64,000 nt of DNA from Phycomyces blakesleeanus NRRL 1555(-) (GCF_001638985.1 NW_017265137.1:1949054-2013053); one strand, 5' to 3'. Counted from the first letter of the stretch, positions 25,461 through 38,201 are shown. The notes: generated from the letters alone by a model not told the origin. Made by a program: numbers and translations.

Positions 25461-26159
25461 TGGCCTTACCGTACTCACATTTGTTACTTATGCGGTGACT
25501 GTAAGGAATCACATAACACTAGAATAACATTATTACTACTCATCATCTATCCCAATTAACAACATTAGCAACTCAGTATACTTTAGCTTATTTGTTAGTT
25601 TTGGGTATGTTTAATTCAGTCACTAGATTATCCACTGTATTGTATATCGCAGACCTCTGGATATATCCACTCAGTATCCTCCTCATGCTAATATGAGCCA
25701 CGAAACTGATCCCACTCAATTTCTAATATTCAATCCTTATAGCTATCACCATCACTTTTGAAGCTCTGGTATCTAAATCAATAGCGTATTAACAGTTGAA
25801 GGTCAGCTATGCATACGTATATGGCTACTCACGGGGCTATCTTCGTCATTCTCGTCGCCACCCAGGGAGTATTCCCTGAACTAGACACCTTATTTGCCAT
25901 TTATTTAACCTGATAGATCATACATACGCTCAATAAGTGTAGCCAATGTCACACACTAGATATCCATATTGAGCGGCCACTTCATATTTATTCTTGATAT
26001 TGAATTTTTCCTTAATCGTATAGCAACTCTATCTACGTTAGACATTACAAGATTCGAAGCTAAATTAGCTTTAGCTCTTCTCTAGCTTTTTCACCTTTAA
26101 ATACATTACCTCCAATACATATTACAAAAAAAATATTATGAGTAATTTCATTCTCTGTG
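25461..26159. other. unique flank of the array
   Basis: The repeat pattern fades near 25460. The following 700 bp have more even composition and no clear ORF or gene. They could hold the 3' end of a transcript spanning the array. Confidence 0.4.
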
Positions 26160-26520
26160 CAAAATTTGATATCTTTGTGTTGGCGTTGGTAAGCCCAAAA
26201 AAAAAAAAAGAATTGAATATAGTGGTTGGCGGTGTCAATCTTGATAGCATTTTGAAGTTGATGTTGGTAGTGTCAAAACAAAAAAAAAACAAAAGAAAAA
26301 GAGCAATATGTTATGATTGCTAGTGTCAGATTGGATAGTGTTGTGAAGTTGGTGTCGATTCCAGTAGGTTTGTAAAGTCAATATAGGCATGGAAGTTTGA
26401 CTGAGGATTCCCGAAAGGGGTGAGGTATATAAAAAGAAGATTCAGGCCATCGTTAAAAAGGATTTTTTTGTTTCTGCTGCAGCTCAGTAAATATTATTTT
26501 TGATAGACAGTTTTCTTTGA
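26160..26520 (+). repeat. dispersed repeat related to 30.0-30.6 kb
   Basis: Contains two to three diverged units of about 75 bp of the form 'GTTGATGTTGGTAGTGTC + A-rich linker', similar to the 74-bp tandem units at 30.0 kb. It ends with AAGAAGATTCAGGCCATCGT, shared with 30515 onward. A TATATAAAAAG box precedes the shared end, so this could be a solo LTR or promoter-bearing terminal repeat of an old element. Confidence 0.45.
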
Positions 26521-28683
26521 ACAGTAAATATTTCATTGTTAATTTTATTTTAATACGTTATACTATAATATACTATTGCATATACTTCTACAGGATCAAA
26601 TATGGGGTGAAGAACAACGATGAAAAAATATTGCGGTTATACCAGCCCGTCTTGTCTACCAGCCCTACACGTTCTAGTACCTTACCTTAAAGTGCTCTAT
26701 ACACTAACGTGTGTGAAACGATAGTTAATGTAAGCAGTTCTGATGTAGACTATAAATCAAGTAGCACGAATAAATGTAATTATTATCGTTAAAACATTCT
26801 TGCATTGGAGTGTTTTACGAGCCACAATATCAACAAGAATATAATCCTCCAACTGTAGGTGAAATAGTAGTATTTATCATGAATGACAAATACAACGCTT
26901 CTGGGAATAGCATCCTGTACACACACACACACACAAACCAATTTACTTTAGAATATAAACAGACACCAATGAATTTGAGATATTTTATTACATATCTTAC
27001 CATTGCATTTTAATTTATTTTGCTTTGTTTTAATAATATTACTATACAATTGTTGCAGAAGAGTTGCCCATAAAACATGTATGAGCAAGTCGCTGGCACA
27101 CAGAACAACTTACGTAAAGTTCCAACACTCAACATCCAGTGCAACCCCTTTGATCACCCCGTATCAAATACATGATTTTTTTTGCGTGTATAAAACATGA
27201 TCGCACATGGTTAAATGACACAAATGTGAAATATGAATAACTTGCTATTAATTTACCCTGTGCCATCTGGGAAGCTATTTACCTCAATTGCCGCAACCAA
27301 ACTTTGCTCAACTCCTCATTGACGCTACATCCAAGTTACGTGCTAAAACGTTTGCGTTCATATCCTTCAACAAGAGATCCTGTCAAGAGTGATCCGTTCA
27401 TGTATCTAATATCAGATATAGCAGCTATGATGCATCCATATATTCTCTCTAGTTAAACCTAAACATACTTATAGTAAATCTACATTGTATCGATATTACT
27501 GTGTATTATGGTTCCATAACCCAACCCCACTCATGATTTTTATTTTTCTCCTACACTGATAACATCTTGTCTAGCTTTGTCTGATTACCTTACTTTTCTA
27601 CTTGTATTCACAAAGGGTTTATTTTGTTACTTCAAAACCGTTTAGTTTATCCGGATAGTATATGATGTCAAAAGACACCAGACCCCAGTACATCTACACA
27701 AACATTATAATTTTGTTTTTACCTATCCGCCTCAACCGCAATGTCTCTGAGAATATTGGGCGTTGAGTGATTGTTCATGTGCACTGGTTAATCATATCGA
27801 TGTTCAAATACGATTACGTGTAATTTCAGACAAAATTATGTCTTTGTTATTCATTATTATTATTATTTTCTTTTAGAAATTCACGGCATAAGAATTCTTT
27901 GTTTAAATCTACAGAAGCTTAAAAGGTTGTGAAATCTCGTTTGGATCTCTCTTATATCAATCCCATACGAAGTGCCAGATGATTTTCTCTTGTTACATCA
28001 CACAATCGCAGCTCCGTAATTTGCTACTTTTCTTAGATTCATCGGAATTTCTAGAAACAAAAAAGGAAGAAAACACCAACATGTTATTGCTTGATAAAAG
28101 TAGTTGTGCAAACCAATATTATATAAATCCATCTTCTCTATACATATATAATTTTTGTAATAGAGAACATGTTAATAAGCTATAGATATTATTCAGAAAT
28201 ACTCAACACAGTAAAATAAATAGATAAAATCATTAAGAATAAAAATAAAAATAAAAAAAAAAACGATCGATTTCAGTCGGCATTTATAATATTTTTAAAA
28301 AAATTCAAAAATTATTATTTTATCAAAAAATAAAATTCATACGATTCTACTTTTCTCGACTTCTACTCGTTGTATTTGTATGCTTCTTGGCTCTATCAAT
28401 AGCTAATAAAGAAGAGTAACAGAAAAGTGGCATTAGAGGCGCAATATCGGTCTTTAGAATTTTTCGGAATTTGAATCATGCTACGATTAGATGGCCGCCG
28501 GGATTTGGTATAGTGGGCAGGTTGGTAGAAAATTAAAATGAATCGAATATTGCTGTCCAAGTAGAATATAATAACTATATATATATTAGAAGAAGAAGAA
28601 GAAATTGAATTAACCTACAAAGAAATACATGTCTTTGCTCACATATTCTTCTATGTGATAAAATGATGTGAAAACAAAAAAAA
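26521..28683. other. intergenic, no recognised gene
   Basis: Two kilobases of AT-rich sequence with short unremarkable ORFs and a (CA)n run near 26921-26935. Nothing further is recognised. Confidence 0.5.
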
Positions 28684-28805
28684 TTGGTGTAGACAGACTA
28701 AAAGTTCAAAAAAGGGCAAAAGAAAAGCAAATTTTAAGTCATATCATTGGGCAAGAGTTTTAATTAATTTTGGTCTTTTCTTGAGCTTTTAGTCGGCCCA
28801 CACCA
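28684..28805 (+). mobile_element. short MITE-like copy, TTGGTGTGGACAG family
   Basis: About 122 bp beginning TTGGTGTAGACAGACTAAAA and ending with its inverted complement CTTTTAGTCGGCCCACACCAA. The interior (AAGTCATATCATTGGGCAAG) is shared with the longer copies at 31.3 and 51.9 kb. This is a deletion derivative of that family. Confidence 0.75.
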
Positions 28806-29397
28806 AGTGATCAAACATTTACTGCTAATTCTGAAAAAAATTGTAACTACTTCCATATACAATAAAAAGTAAATATTAAAAATAAAAAAATAATAAGAAA
28901 AATAAGAGACAAAAATTCTGTTGTCTTTAATAAATGCTTATTACAAAAAAATATAAAAGTGAAAATATTAATTTTTTTTTTTCAATACTAACTTAGTATT
29001 TATACTATAAAGCAATTAAATCTATTGCTTTTTTGAGTTGCTATCACTTGCTTTACGCTGATTAATATAAACGTCAGATTTTGAAAAATTTTATCTTACT
29101 TTATTTTGTTCACTTGCGACTAAGAATGATATGCTTGAATAAATCAACAACTATTATAGCTTCTTTATTTAACACGTTAATCATTTTGCATGATTAGTAT
29201 AAAAATATAACATCTGCCAGAACTATAAAGTTAATACTAGTCTATCAATTGTTCTCGAATAACGCACATAATATTTAATCATCAAAAGATATAATCCTAT
29301 TAAAATATGTAATCTTTACCAATTTTTTTTTTAAAAAAAAAGTCAAAAGATTCTACCATGATATATGAAACAAAAACACACAAACATATACTCTATT

Positions 29398-29453
29398 GGG
29401 AATTGAACGCCGGATCTAATTTGAAGTAGTAACGGCGATAAACACTTGACCTA
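29398..29453 (-). other. tRNA-like box A/box B pair (tRNA relic or SINE head)
   Basis: On the minus strand TAGGTCAAGTGTTTA (29453-29439) resembles box A and GCGTTCAATTCCC (29410-29398) resembles box B. Their spacing of about 56 nt equals that in a tRNA gene. The acceptor and anticodon stems do not pair well, so it is not an intact tRNA. A tRNA pseudogene, SINE-like promoter or chance match are all possible. Confidence 0.25.
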
Positions 29454-30034
29454 AATATAAGTAAGAAAAAAAAGAAAATGCATGTATATTTGTGACGTGT
29501 ATGTTGGTAATTGCAAAATATGACATGGGCACTCTATTGTTTTGTCTAGTGGTTTTCATAATATGTCTTTCATGTCACCATGCTTTTATAATTTTTATTA
29601 TATTAGTAATTAATCTAATTAAAGATTAAAATATAATCATAAGCCTAATATATGTTTTTTTTTAAATAATGTAGGTTCGAGGATTATGGGGTGCACCTAT
29701 AAAGAAAGATTACTATGGTAGGACTTTGTGTTAGACGATGGCTGTTTGGTCTAGAACTGGATATTTAAAGATATACTAAAAGTAAGAATTTTTAAAAATT
29801 ATGTGTGATAGGATGGGGTCATTTTTATTGAAGAAGATCTTGAAGGTAAAAGTATATAAATATTATGTGCATGCGAAAGTAAAAAGACAGTTCTGAGAAT
29901 AGTAGTATATGACACTCCAGATATAAAAGAATAGAGTATATGGGTTCCGAGTGCTGAAGTTTGATTATATGGTTATTATTTTTATTTCTATTTTTCAGTA
30001 GTGATAAAATAAGAAAGATAGTATGATTGCTATT

Positions 30035-30290
30035 GTCGCCTTTGAACGCAGTGCGAAGTTGTTGTTGGTACAGGGTTGAAAAAAGAAAACAATAGAGTGG
30101 CGATGACTGTCGCCTTTGAACGCAGTGCGAAGTTGTTGTTAGTACAGGGTTGAAAAAAGAAAACAATAGAGTGGCGATGACTGTCGCCTTTGAGAGCAGT
30201 GCGAAGTTGTTGTTAGTACAGGGTTGAAAAAAGAAAACAATAGAGTGGCGATGATTGTCGACTTTGAGAGCAGGGCGAAGTTTATAGGGA
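30035..30290. repeat. 74-bp tandem repeat, ~3.5 units
   Basis: Units start with GTCGCCTTTGA at 30035, 30109 and 30183 and a variant at 30257, each exactly 74 bp apart. They differ at only a few positions, so the duplication is recent. Each holds a GTGCGAAGTTGTTGTTGGTAC core and an A-rich linker GAAAAAAGAAAAC. An ORF read through them is a by-product. Confidence 0.85.
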
Positions 30291-30507
30291 CACAAAGGTT
30301 TGACCAAGGGCTTATTTTTTGTTAGAGCCGCATATACAGTGAACAGTCGTCAAAAAGATAAAATAAAGAGTATTTCATTTTTTATTTTATTTTTCAAAAG
30401 AGTGCGCTTCCTTTTCGTATTGCGTCGCTTTCGGTCCACTTTGAGTTGCAATACAATATGAATGACGATCCCCAACAGGAATGAAGATCCTCGACTGGGA
30501 TGGCGGA

Positions 30508-30600
30508 ATGTCGAAAGAAGATTCAAGCCATCGTTAAAAAGATTTTTTTTTGTTTTGGTTACAGCACAGTGAAGGGTTTTGAATACACAGTCCTCTCTCA
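30508..30600 (+). repeat. second copy of the 26.4-kb dispersed end
   Basis: AAGAAGATTCAAGCCATCGT followed by TAAAAAG, a T run and a CAGCACAGT-type segment parallels 26436-26500 at most positions. With the 74-bp units upstream, the block 30035-30600 is a second, better preserved copy of the element at 26160-26520. Confidence 0.5.
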
Positions 30601-31314
30601 ACGATTGTAAGTGAGTACCATACGGTCTTTAAACCTTCGTATGGGTAACAGTATCCCTGTCAATGGACCCTGCTATGATTCTTTCACTTGTGGGTACACA
30701 AAGGGTGTCTGCACCACCGATCAGTAATACCAGTTTACAAAAAAGTGCGTGCTGTCCGAATTGTCGATTAGAACCCTTAGTTTGTAAAAAGATATAAAAA
30801 GAAATAGACAATATCGTATATATTGTACCAGTGCAGCCAATTGACTGGTAGACAGATCCCCAAGTGTGTGCGTGTGTATTAAAGAGGGAAAAAAGGTAGG
30901 TGTAAGAGCTCATCTGAAATATACTAACAGATTATATATATATAGTCCTAGAGTAACTTTTAGTATATGAACACAATTCATTTTAAAATAACTTGATAAT
31001 ATATAGATATATATCAACTTGGATTAGACTTATAAATAAAAAGAAAATGAGAGAGAAAGCGAATTAAAGGAAGTAGAGTGTTAATTGATCCATAAATATC
31101 CAGTGGATCAAACTGTTATAAAGATGTATTAAACCTCATATTGTTGCTTATAGCTCGGATCGGATTTAATTTTAATCAAAATCTTTTGCAGCCGAAATAT
31201 ATATATTCTTGCACAGAACTATTTAATAAACTGCTTGAGAAGTATATGGTACAAGCCAAAGATATCTATTTGTTTAAGTTGCTGTTTAAATAGTTTTAAA
31301 TTTTTAAAAAAAAA

Positions 31315-31832
31315 GGTGTAAAAAAAAAGGATACATCAAGTTTATCCAGAACTTAGTTAATCAGACTAATTTATGACTGTCCACACCTTTTTTTTAAAAA
31401 AAAAATGTTCAAAATTAGTTCAAGTACGTCTTAGATAAAATTATACTTATAATAGAGTCTCTATCGTCAAGTGAAAATCTTTTATTGCGAATTTTTCAAT
31501 ACCTCTTATTATATGGTACATCTTCATAAAGGATGCGCCTTTTCTCAATCGTAATGATAATGGAAGAAAGCTAGCCAATTAGAGTTGATTAAAAAAATTA
31601 CCCTTTTTTTGCTTTTTTTTTGAATCTCAAAAAAAGGGACAAAATTAATTAAAACTTTAACCCATGTATGCCTTACAATTTTGCCCTTTTTTTGCCCTTT
31701 TTTAAACTTTTAGTCTGTCCACACCAAAAGGGCGAAAAAAGGGCAAAATTATTTAAAGCTCTCGCCCAATGATATAACTTAAAATTTGCACTATTTTTTA
31801 TCTTTTTTTGAACTTTTAATCTGTTCACACGA
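31315..31832 (-). mobile_element. MITE-like element, full-length copy in reverse orientation
   Basis: Over about 500 bp this aligns, in reverse complement, with 51909-52362. Shared blocks include AATTTATGACTGTCCACACC (near 31370), TTTTATTGCGAATTTTTC (near 31480), TTATATGGTACATC (near 31510), the GCTAGCCAATTAGAG region and CCCAATGATATAACTTAAAA. The outer ends carry the GGTGT.../...CACAC terminal repeat, partly deleted on the left. An extra internal GTCTGTCCACACC near 31715 suggests nesting or rearrangement. No transposase is encoded. Confidence 0.7.
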
Positions 31833-33655
31833 TGTTAATATATGTATATAAAGTTTACAAGCTTTGTAAATCACATATATGCATTACTCACCTTAAAATC
31901 TACCTCAGAAATATCAACACTCTGTTTTTTTGAAGTCATTAGATTAAAACTTACAAAAATTCTTTTTTGTATTGTTTCCAACTTTAGAATCATACTTCAG
32001 AAAACAAAAATAAAAACGCAGCCTCTTAAACTTGATACCCTTGCAGATTTTTCTCGATTTTCAAAGAAAAGAAAAGAAAAAAAAAGATTCATATAAGGCT
32101 TTATTAAGCTGAAATTATTGCCATTGACCATTTTATTGTATGACATTTATCAAGAAAGCATATAACACACTTTCCAATATTCATTCTGAATAATGTCTTG
32201 ACTAGTTCTTACACTTGGATATAAAAACAATCGTGTGAAAAGCCCTGGGGTTTTTCTAATAAAAAAAATCCTTTTAAAAAGATAATACTTGATCGTCAAG
32301 ATAAATAAATGAGGAAAACGTGAATACGCAAATGGGAGGGTCCATAAACGTATTCATTGCTACGCCGTAACACAAACTAGGAAAAGTCAATCATAGAAAG
32401 CGGGGGAGATTCCCTATTGAATCCTAGTGTAATCAATTGAAGACAATTTTTATAAAAGAAAAAGAAGGTCAAGGAGTACACGTCTTGAAAAACTTGGGGG
32501 ATTTTTCCCTTTTTTGTTTTTCCCTTATTTTAGTTCATGATGTTGAATATTGGCTTACTCTCGAACATTGCAGAATTGAGCTAAACGAAATGGTACAATG
32601 AGTCTTTTCACCAAACAACCAAGAATACAATAAATTGAAAGCAGAATATGTCGGAAGTAATGACTGCTATTTCTACTTATACTTCTGCTTTTGCTTATAT
32701 TAAGAAAGTCAATTAACAAGTACGGTGGTTTGTAGATGAGAGTCCATTATGGATTATCTTCAGCATCTGCTTTTGTTGTTGAATGAAGACGAAATTATCC
32801 AAACGCATGTACCTGCTAAAGATTAATCAAAGCTAATTATTCACCTTTTCTTTTTTTTTTTTTTTCCTTTTTCTACATATTCTGCTACCACTACCAATGA
32901 AACCTATGCAAGTTCTGTATCTGAAATAATAGCTACAATAATCAGTCGTACTAAAATGATTATACAGTTGTATTACTGAGTACTGAGTGGGTATATAATT
33001 AAATATTTGAACGCAAACTATTTAATTCACATTGACTTATTTCGAAAAAAGGGTTTCGACCTTTATTCATTTACCTTCTTTAAATTAATAATAGTATATA
33101 TGAAAGTAATCTTTTCAGATTTTACGCCCACCATAATAATAAGTGAAATTACTATGGTTATTTTGAAACGAAGATAATTGTGTTGTAAAATGTAAATTGT
33201 AAATTGTAAATTGTAGGCTTATTGTTTCCTAAAATATACGCCAGATAATCGAGTAACACTCTATAATCTGCCAGAAAATATAGATATTCATATTTCAATA
33301 TATATGTATATGACCAATTGGAGATATAATGAGCTGCACAATCAGAATAAAACCTTGGTGAAGATAAGAGTTATAAGGAAAAACAAACTGTTTTGTGCTC
33401 ATTATTTAATCTCCGTTCATTTAGCTATGGCTTTTCCTACAGTTATTTTCTCTTTTTAAATCCCATTTTCCCTTTTATGGTCCAGTGAATAAAAGTAAAA
33501 AAAAAAGGATACCAATTTTTACATATCCTTGCTATATTAATTTCTTTTTATATAGTATATTAATATTATATACTCTTTCTCTCTCTCTCTTTCTCTCTTT
33601 TTTTTTTGCTCCTTTATTTTCACACCTCTTTAATTTATTTATTTTTTATAATCCA
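31833..33655. other. upstream region of the NRAMP gene, no recognised gene
   Basis: AT-rich non-coding DNA with homopolymer tracts and a CT-rich tract at 33570-33605 just before the NRAMP start, typical of a fungal promoter or 5' leader. No other gene is seen. Confidence 0.5.
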
Positions 33656-36204
33656 ATGGTCCCACATGAAGCCCACCATGAAGATCTACTTCTAAACGAT
33701 GATAGGATGAGCATGTCTGATTTCGGGGAAGGCATGGGTAGTTATGGCTTTCAACACAAGCGCCGACATGACAATACAGAAAGTACAACTTTCTTTTGTG
33801 ACCTTGATATAAAGCCAGAGGTAGACACAGGCACGGTAACAGATGAATGGTTTTCTTTCAAAAAACTGTGGAAGTATGCGGGGCCAGGTAAAGAACATTT
33901 GACATGACATTTTGATATATGTATGTCATACACACATTTACAAGCGTTTTAATTATTTGCTTATTGTATATTTACAAAGGGTTACTTATGTAAGACGGAT
34001 ATTATAATTTTGGTGCCATTGAGTAAGTTATGAAGAATCTATAAACTGAGAAGAATATGAATAGGTCTATTGCCTACCTTGACCCAGGCAACCTAGAATC
34101 CGATTTACAATCAGGCGCAGTGGCGGGTTACAGTCTGCTCTGGTTACTCTTTTGGGCACATGTGATTGGTAAACAAAAAGACAAAGCACGTATTTTGCTG
34201 CAGGTAGACTAGGTATCTAATTGGATCTTTGTGAATTTTATGTCATTTTTTATTTTATTTTATTTTTACACACACATATAAAAAAAACAAGGTCTCATTT
34301 TCCAGTTACTTTCTGCTCGACTGGGTATCATAACCGGAAGCCACTTAGCCCAACTGATCCGTCAAAGCTATTCAACACGCATGTCAGTTATCCTGTGGGC
34401 ATTTGCACAAGCAGCCATCATTGGTGCTGATATCATGGAGATTGTTGGTACAGCGGTGGCACTCAACATCCTGTTTGGATTGCCTCTCTGGGCTGGTGTT
34501 ATCATGACAGCAATGGACACACTCACATTTATGATGATCCAACGCTATGGCATGAGAAAAATCGAAGCCTTTTTCATGGTACTCATTACAGTAATGACGG
34601 TTTGTTTTTGGGTCGAGTTAATACAGTCAAAGCCGGATGTAAAAGAGATCATGAAGGGTATGATTGTTCCAAAAATCCCACTCCACACAGAGCTCCAAGC
34701 AGTTGGTATGTTGGGAGCCATCGTTATGCCCCACAACATGTTTCTGCACAGGTAAGGAGAATAAATTGACCGAGATAATTGATAAAGTTTTGTGTAATAT
34801 TAATATTAATACTCGTCTTTTATTTTATTTTATTTTATTTTAATAATAATAATTCATATATGTGTATAAATTTATTGTACTCATTTTTCTACCTATCTAC
34901 TTACACATATCATTTAACTCTACACAAGCGCGTTAGTTAAATCAAGAGATCTTGGACCAGATCCATCAGTACGCAAACTTAAAGAAGCCAATTTTTATTT
35001 TGGCATCGAATCGGCACTTGCACTCCTCCTATCTTTCTTCGTTAACCTTGCAATTGTAGTTGTGTTTGCCAAAGGTAAGATTTGACTTTTATAGATATAT
35101 AGATTTAATAAAACTAACAACCCCTTTTCTCCTCCATAATCGTGCAAATGTATCGTAGTATTTTTCGATCCGGAACAAGTAGGGAATATAGTAATTCCAG
35201 GTCTGGGACAAGCAGAGGCCGTATTGAGCAAAACACTGGGTCCTGCTGCAAAGTATTTGTGGGCAGGAGGACTTTTAGCTGGTAAGACAATGAATACCTA
35301 AAACATATGAAAATTGAATAATTTTTGAAAGAAATAATAATAATTTGAATATATGTTACTATTATTACTCTTAGCTGGCCAGAGTTCTACCATGACAGGG
35401 ACACTTGCTGGTCAATATGTTTGTGAGGGGTTCTTTGGGATGATCTTCAAGAAAGAGTGGCATCGTATGGCAGCTACACGAGGCATATCTCTTGTCCCGG
35501 GAATCTTGGTAGCAATCTTTGCAGTCGATCACTTTGATACTATGGGAGAGATGTTGAATGTATTGCAAAGGTAAAAATAAAAATAAAAATAATTTATATA
35601 TATATATATTAATATTTCATAAACACTGTGTTCACATTGTTAATCTATTCTACATATATACATACATAGTATTTGCCTGCCTACGGTTCTTATACCCATC
35701 ATGAAATTATCCTGGTCTTCTGATGTCGTTCCAGCTGAATTCAGACTGTCCACTCCTATACATGCAATATGCATAACTCTTGTGTGCGTTGTCATTGGAT
35801 TCGATGTGTTTCTATTCGTGAGACATATTAATGACTTGACCTCCTTCATTCTCATCGGATTATTTTCTTCGGCATGGATTGTAAGTTACTATTGATTGGG
35901 TACATCAAATATTACAAACGGGGTTTACTTTTATATATAATATATAATATACTTTTCAAAAAGAAATGCTCTATTTTTATGATTACTTATTAATTATCAT
36001 TATCATTATCCTTTGTAGATTTTCCTTATCTGGCTTACTTGGTTACCTGTTGATTATGATCCGGAAAAGAAGGTGGTAGCTGGAGAATGGTCGCGACTTC
36101 CAGTGGATGAGCACAATCAAGAGGCAGAAGACAGTGAGTCTGGAAATACTCACAGACAATCACACATACCTCTTGAAGATGTGCGTCCAGCCGATCATAT
36201 TTGA
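33656..36204 (+). CDS. NRAMP-family divalent metal transporter
   Basis: Proton-coupled importer of Mn2+/Fe2+ (Smf/DMT1 family). Inferred exons: 33656-33887, 33980-33989, 34065-34168, 34292-34751, 34929-35074, 35159-35281, 35375-35570, 35670-35880 and 36019-36204, all GT-AG and in phase, giving 555 residues. The N-terminal cytoplasmic tail of about 70 residues is followed by the TM1 metal-binding motif DPGN (in [17 protein letters not shown]), the TM6 motif MPHNMFLHS, and the conserved [19 protein letters not shown] segment. Roughly 11 hydrophobic segments are present and the C-terminal tail is acidic. The 10-nt exon 2 (GGTTACTTAT) supplies GLLM just before the first metal-binding motif; skipping it breaks the frame. 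Whether it sits at the plasma membrane or an endomembrane cannot be told. Confidence 0.95.
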
Positions 36205-36698
36205 TACTTAGAATTATAAAGCCGGTCCTTTATCTTCTCTCATTTTAAATTTTGTATCATATCTTCTTTTTTTCTTTCTTCCTTTCTTCCTTTCTTCCTT
36301 TCTTCCTTTCCTTCTTATGTTGTTACCATTCCTATAGTTTATATCTATCTATATATAAATATATATATTTAAAGAGAGAACGTGATATATAAAAAAAAAC
36401 TTCTTCTCCTACACTTCCTTATATACTTATATCTTTATATCTTCTTTATCAGCCATTGTATTATAATAAATATATAAATAAACAACCCCCTTTGTCTTTT
36501 CACAACCAAGATTCAGTTGATGTCACTCATTTTTTTCTTTTACTTGCCTTAAACTGACTGTCATTTCTTACGTACACATTCTATATATAAATAATATAAA
36601 TGATTTCATTTGATAATTCAGACCAGAAAACTGACTTAAAATAAAATAAAAAGAGGGGAAGGAGTATTCTTTAATTTACTTTACTTTCAAACTTAACA
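36205..36698. other. intergenic between NRAMP and Tma17-like genes
   Basis: Non-coding. A (CTTTCTTC)n pyrimidine tract lies at 36260-36312 in the NRAMP 3' flank, and TA-rich sequence follows. Confidence 0.6.
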
Positions 36699-37043
36699 AT
36701 GCAACTCGATCAACTTGAAAAGGCTTTACGTCAACTCCCTCATGATACTCTTATGACAGAGATCCCAGAAATTCAAAACTCAATTGCCCACTTGAAAAAA
36801 TCAAATGATGAAATGCGTGAATACGATCCAGACCACTCCGATCCAGATTTCGTACAGGCTATTGGCGAAAACATTGCTCTGATCAAGCATTACGAAGAAC
36901 GCATTGATCTCACATTACGTGTCATTCGAGAAATCATTGGAGAAGCAGCAGCACGGGAGATGGGTAGCAATGTTGCGTCTTTTAGAGAACGTTATCAAAC
37001 ACCCCAAGAATCTACTCAGGAAGAAGCAGGAGTTTTTTTGTAA
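36699..37043 (+). CDS. Tma17/Adc17-like proteasome assembly chaperone
   Basis: An intronless 114-residue acidic, helical protein. The pattern L-x2-LP-x3-L-x2-EI-x2-I-x2-SI-x-HL-x2-SN-x-EM near the N terminus, followed by F-x2-AI-x-ENI-x2-I and a further helix, matches fungal Tma17. In yeast that protein (Adc17) is a stress-inducible chaperone pairing Rpt6 and Rpt3 ATPase subunits during 26S proteasome base assembly. A role in proteasome assembly here is inferred from that family. Poly-purine sequence precedes the ATG. Confidence 0.6.
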   Translation: MQLDQLEKALRQLPHDTLMTEIPEIQNSIAHLKKSNDEMREYDPDHSDPDFVQAIGENIALIKHYEERIDLTLRVIREIIGEAAAREMGSNVASFRERYQTPQESTQEEAGVFL

Positions 37044-37313
37044 CTCATATATATATATATATAAAGAACAAGATGCCTTCAAAATATGTCGTGAGTAGGT
37101 GGATTGGATATGTTTTGTATTGATTTGATAAAGAGTAGAGAGGAGAGATGAAGAGATAAATGGACCGAGATTTATGATGCCACTGAGAAATAGTTGTCGA
37201 GACTACTTGTATTGGTATTCACGTCAGGATCGGCTAAAGACACAAGGAGTTGGAAGCCATAAATCGCAAGGGGTGAGAACGACGTGCGTTTTGTTGGCAG
37301 CGCGTCTTGACCA

Positions 37314-37863
37314 TTATTTTCTAGCATAATTCGGTGCTCCTATTACCTGTCAATAATATGATATTGATCTACCCTTTCATACCCTCACACGCATACACAT
37401 ACACATACATGCGCTTATCACACCATCACACCATCACAACATCACTAGTCTCTATCCATATTCCCCATAAAAAAAGGCAGAACAAAGCACAAATATGAAT
37501 CTAGTTTATTAAAAAAACTCACCCTAGTAAGCATTGTCTCTTGTGTAATATAAGGCACAAACTGATAGACAATTTGGAAAGTATCTGTTTAATACATACA
37601 CACATACATACAGAAAGAGAGAAAAAGATTTGGTTACTAAAGTCTAACGGAGAAATTTAACTATCATGGTATTGTAGATATATACCTTGAGATATAACCT
37701 TTGCAGACTCCATTGCCTTCTTCTGCTTTGAGGTAGTTTTGTCTTGATCAATAAGCAGATACCGATGAATAATTGGCTTTAATATATCCAATACTGATTG
37801 ATGTCGATCTTGTTCATCGTACCAAGTTAGTTTTTCACGAGGGATATACAAAAGTAAACGCAT
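37314..37863 (-). CDS. uncharacterised 90-residue protein, 3 exons
   Basis: Minus-strand exons 37863-37686, 37584-37523 and 37346-37314 join in phase with GT-AG introns. The product starts MRLLLYIPREKLTWYDEQD and ends VIGAPNYARK. It is amphipathic and mostly helical-looking, with no signal peptide or membrane segment. Three coherent splice junctions argue that it is real rather than a chance ORF. I do not recognise the family. It lies head-to-head with the phosphodiesterase gene, about 340 bp apart, so the two may share a promoter region. Confidence 0.65.
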
Positions 37864-38201
37864 AGCCTTTTTGAATTTGAATGTGTGTACTCGTTTCTCT
37901 GTCTCTTTCTCTTTTCTTTCTGTCTCTTAAAGTTATTTTCTTAATTCCCAAGTGTAGATTACCTTGTGATTGGTAATTTGGAGATGAATGAGGTTTCTAG
38001 TACGCATCGAAATCAAATATTTAAAAGAGGAAGTGGAAATATAAAATAGATACACACACACACAAAATAAGGAGAAGGCAAAGGGATTGTCTGCGGATAT
38101 TTAAACCTAGTTTTTATATCTTTCATTCAAAAAAATAAAATAAAAAAGAGCTCATTATGTGTGCTTGAGTGAGTGAGTGTGCTTTCACTTTCTTTCCTTT
38201 A

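Noticed and set aside
29825..30307. 160-codon minus-strand ORF
   Set aside because: It is produced by reading through the 74-bp tandem repeats and flanking AT-rich DNA; no protein family resemblance.
34169..34203. An 18-nt intron plus a 17-nt exon (34187-34203) in the NRAMP gene
   Set aside because: An 18-nt intron is implausibly short; splicing 34168 to 34292 gives the expected [12 protein letters not shown] in phase.
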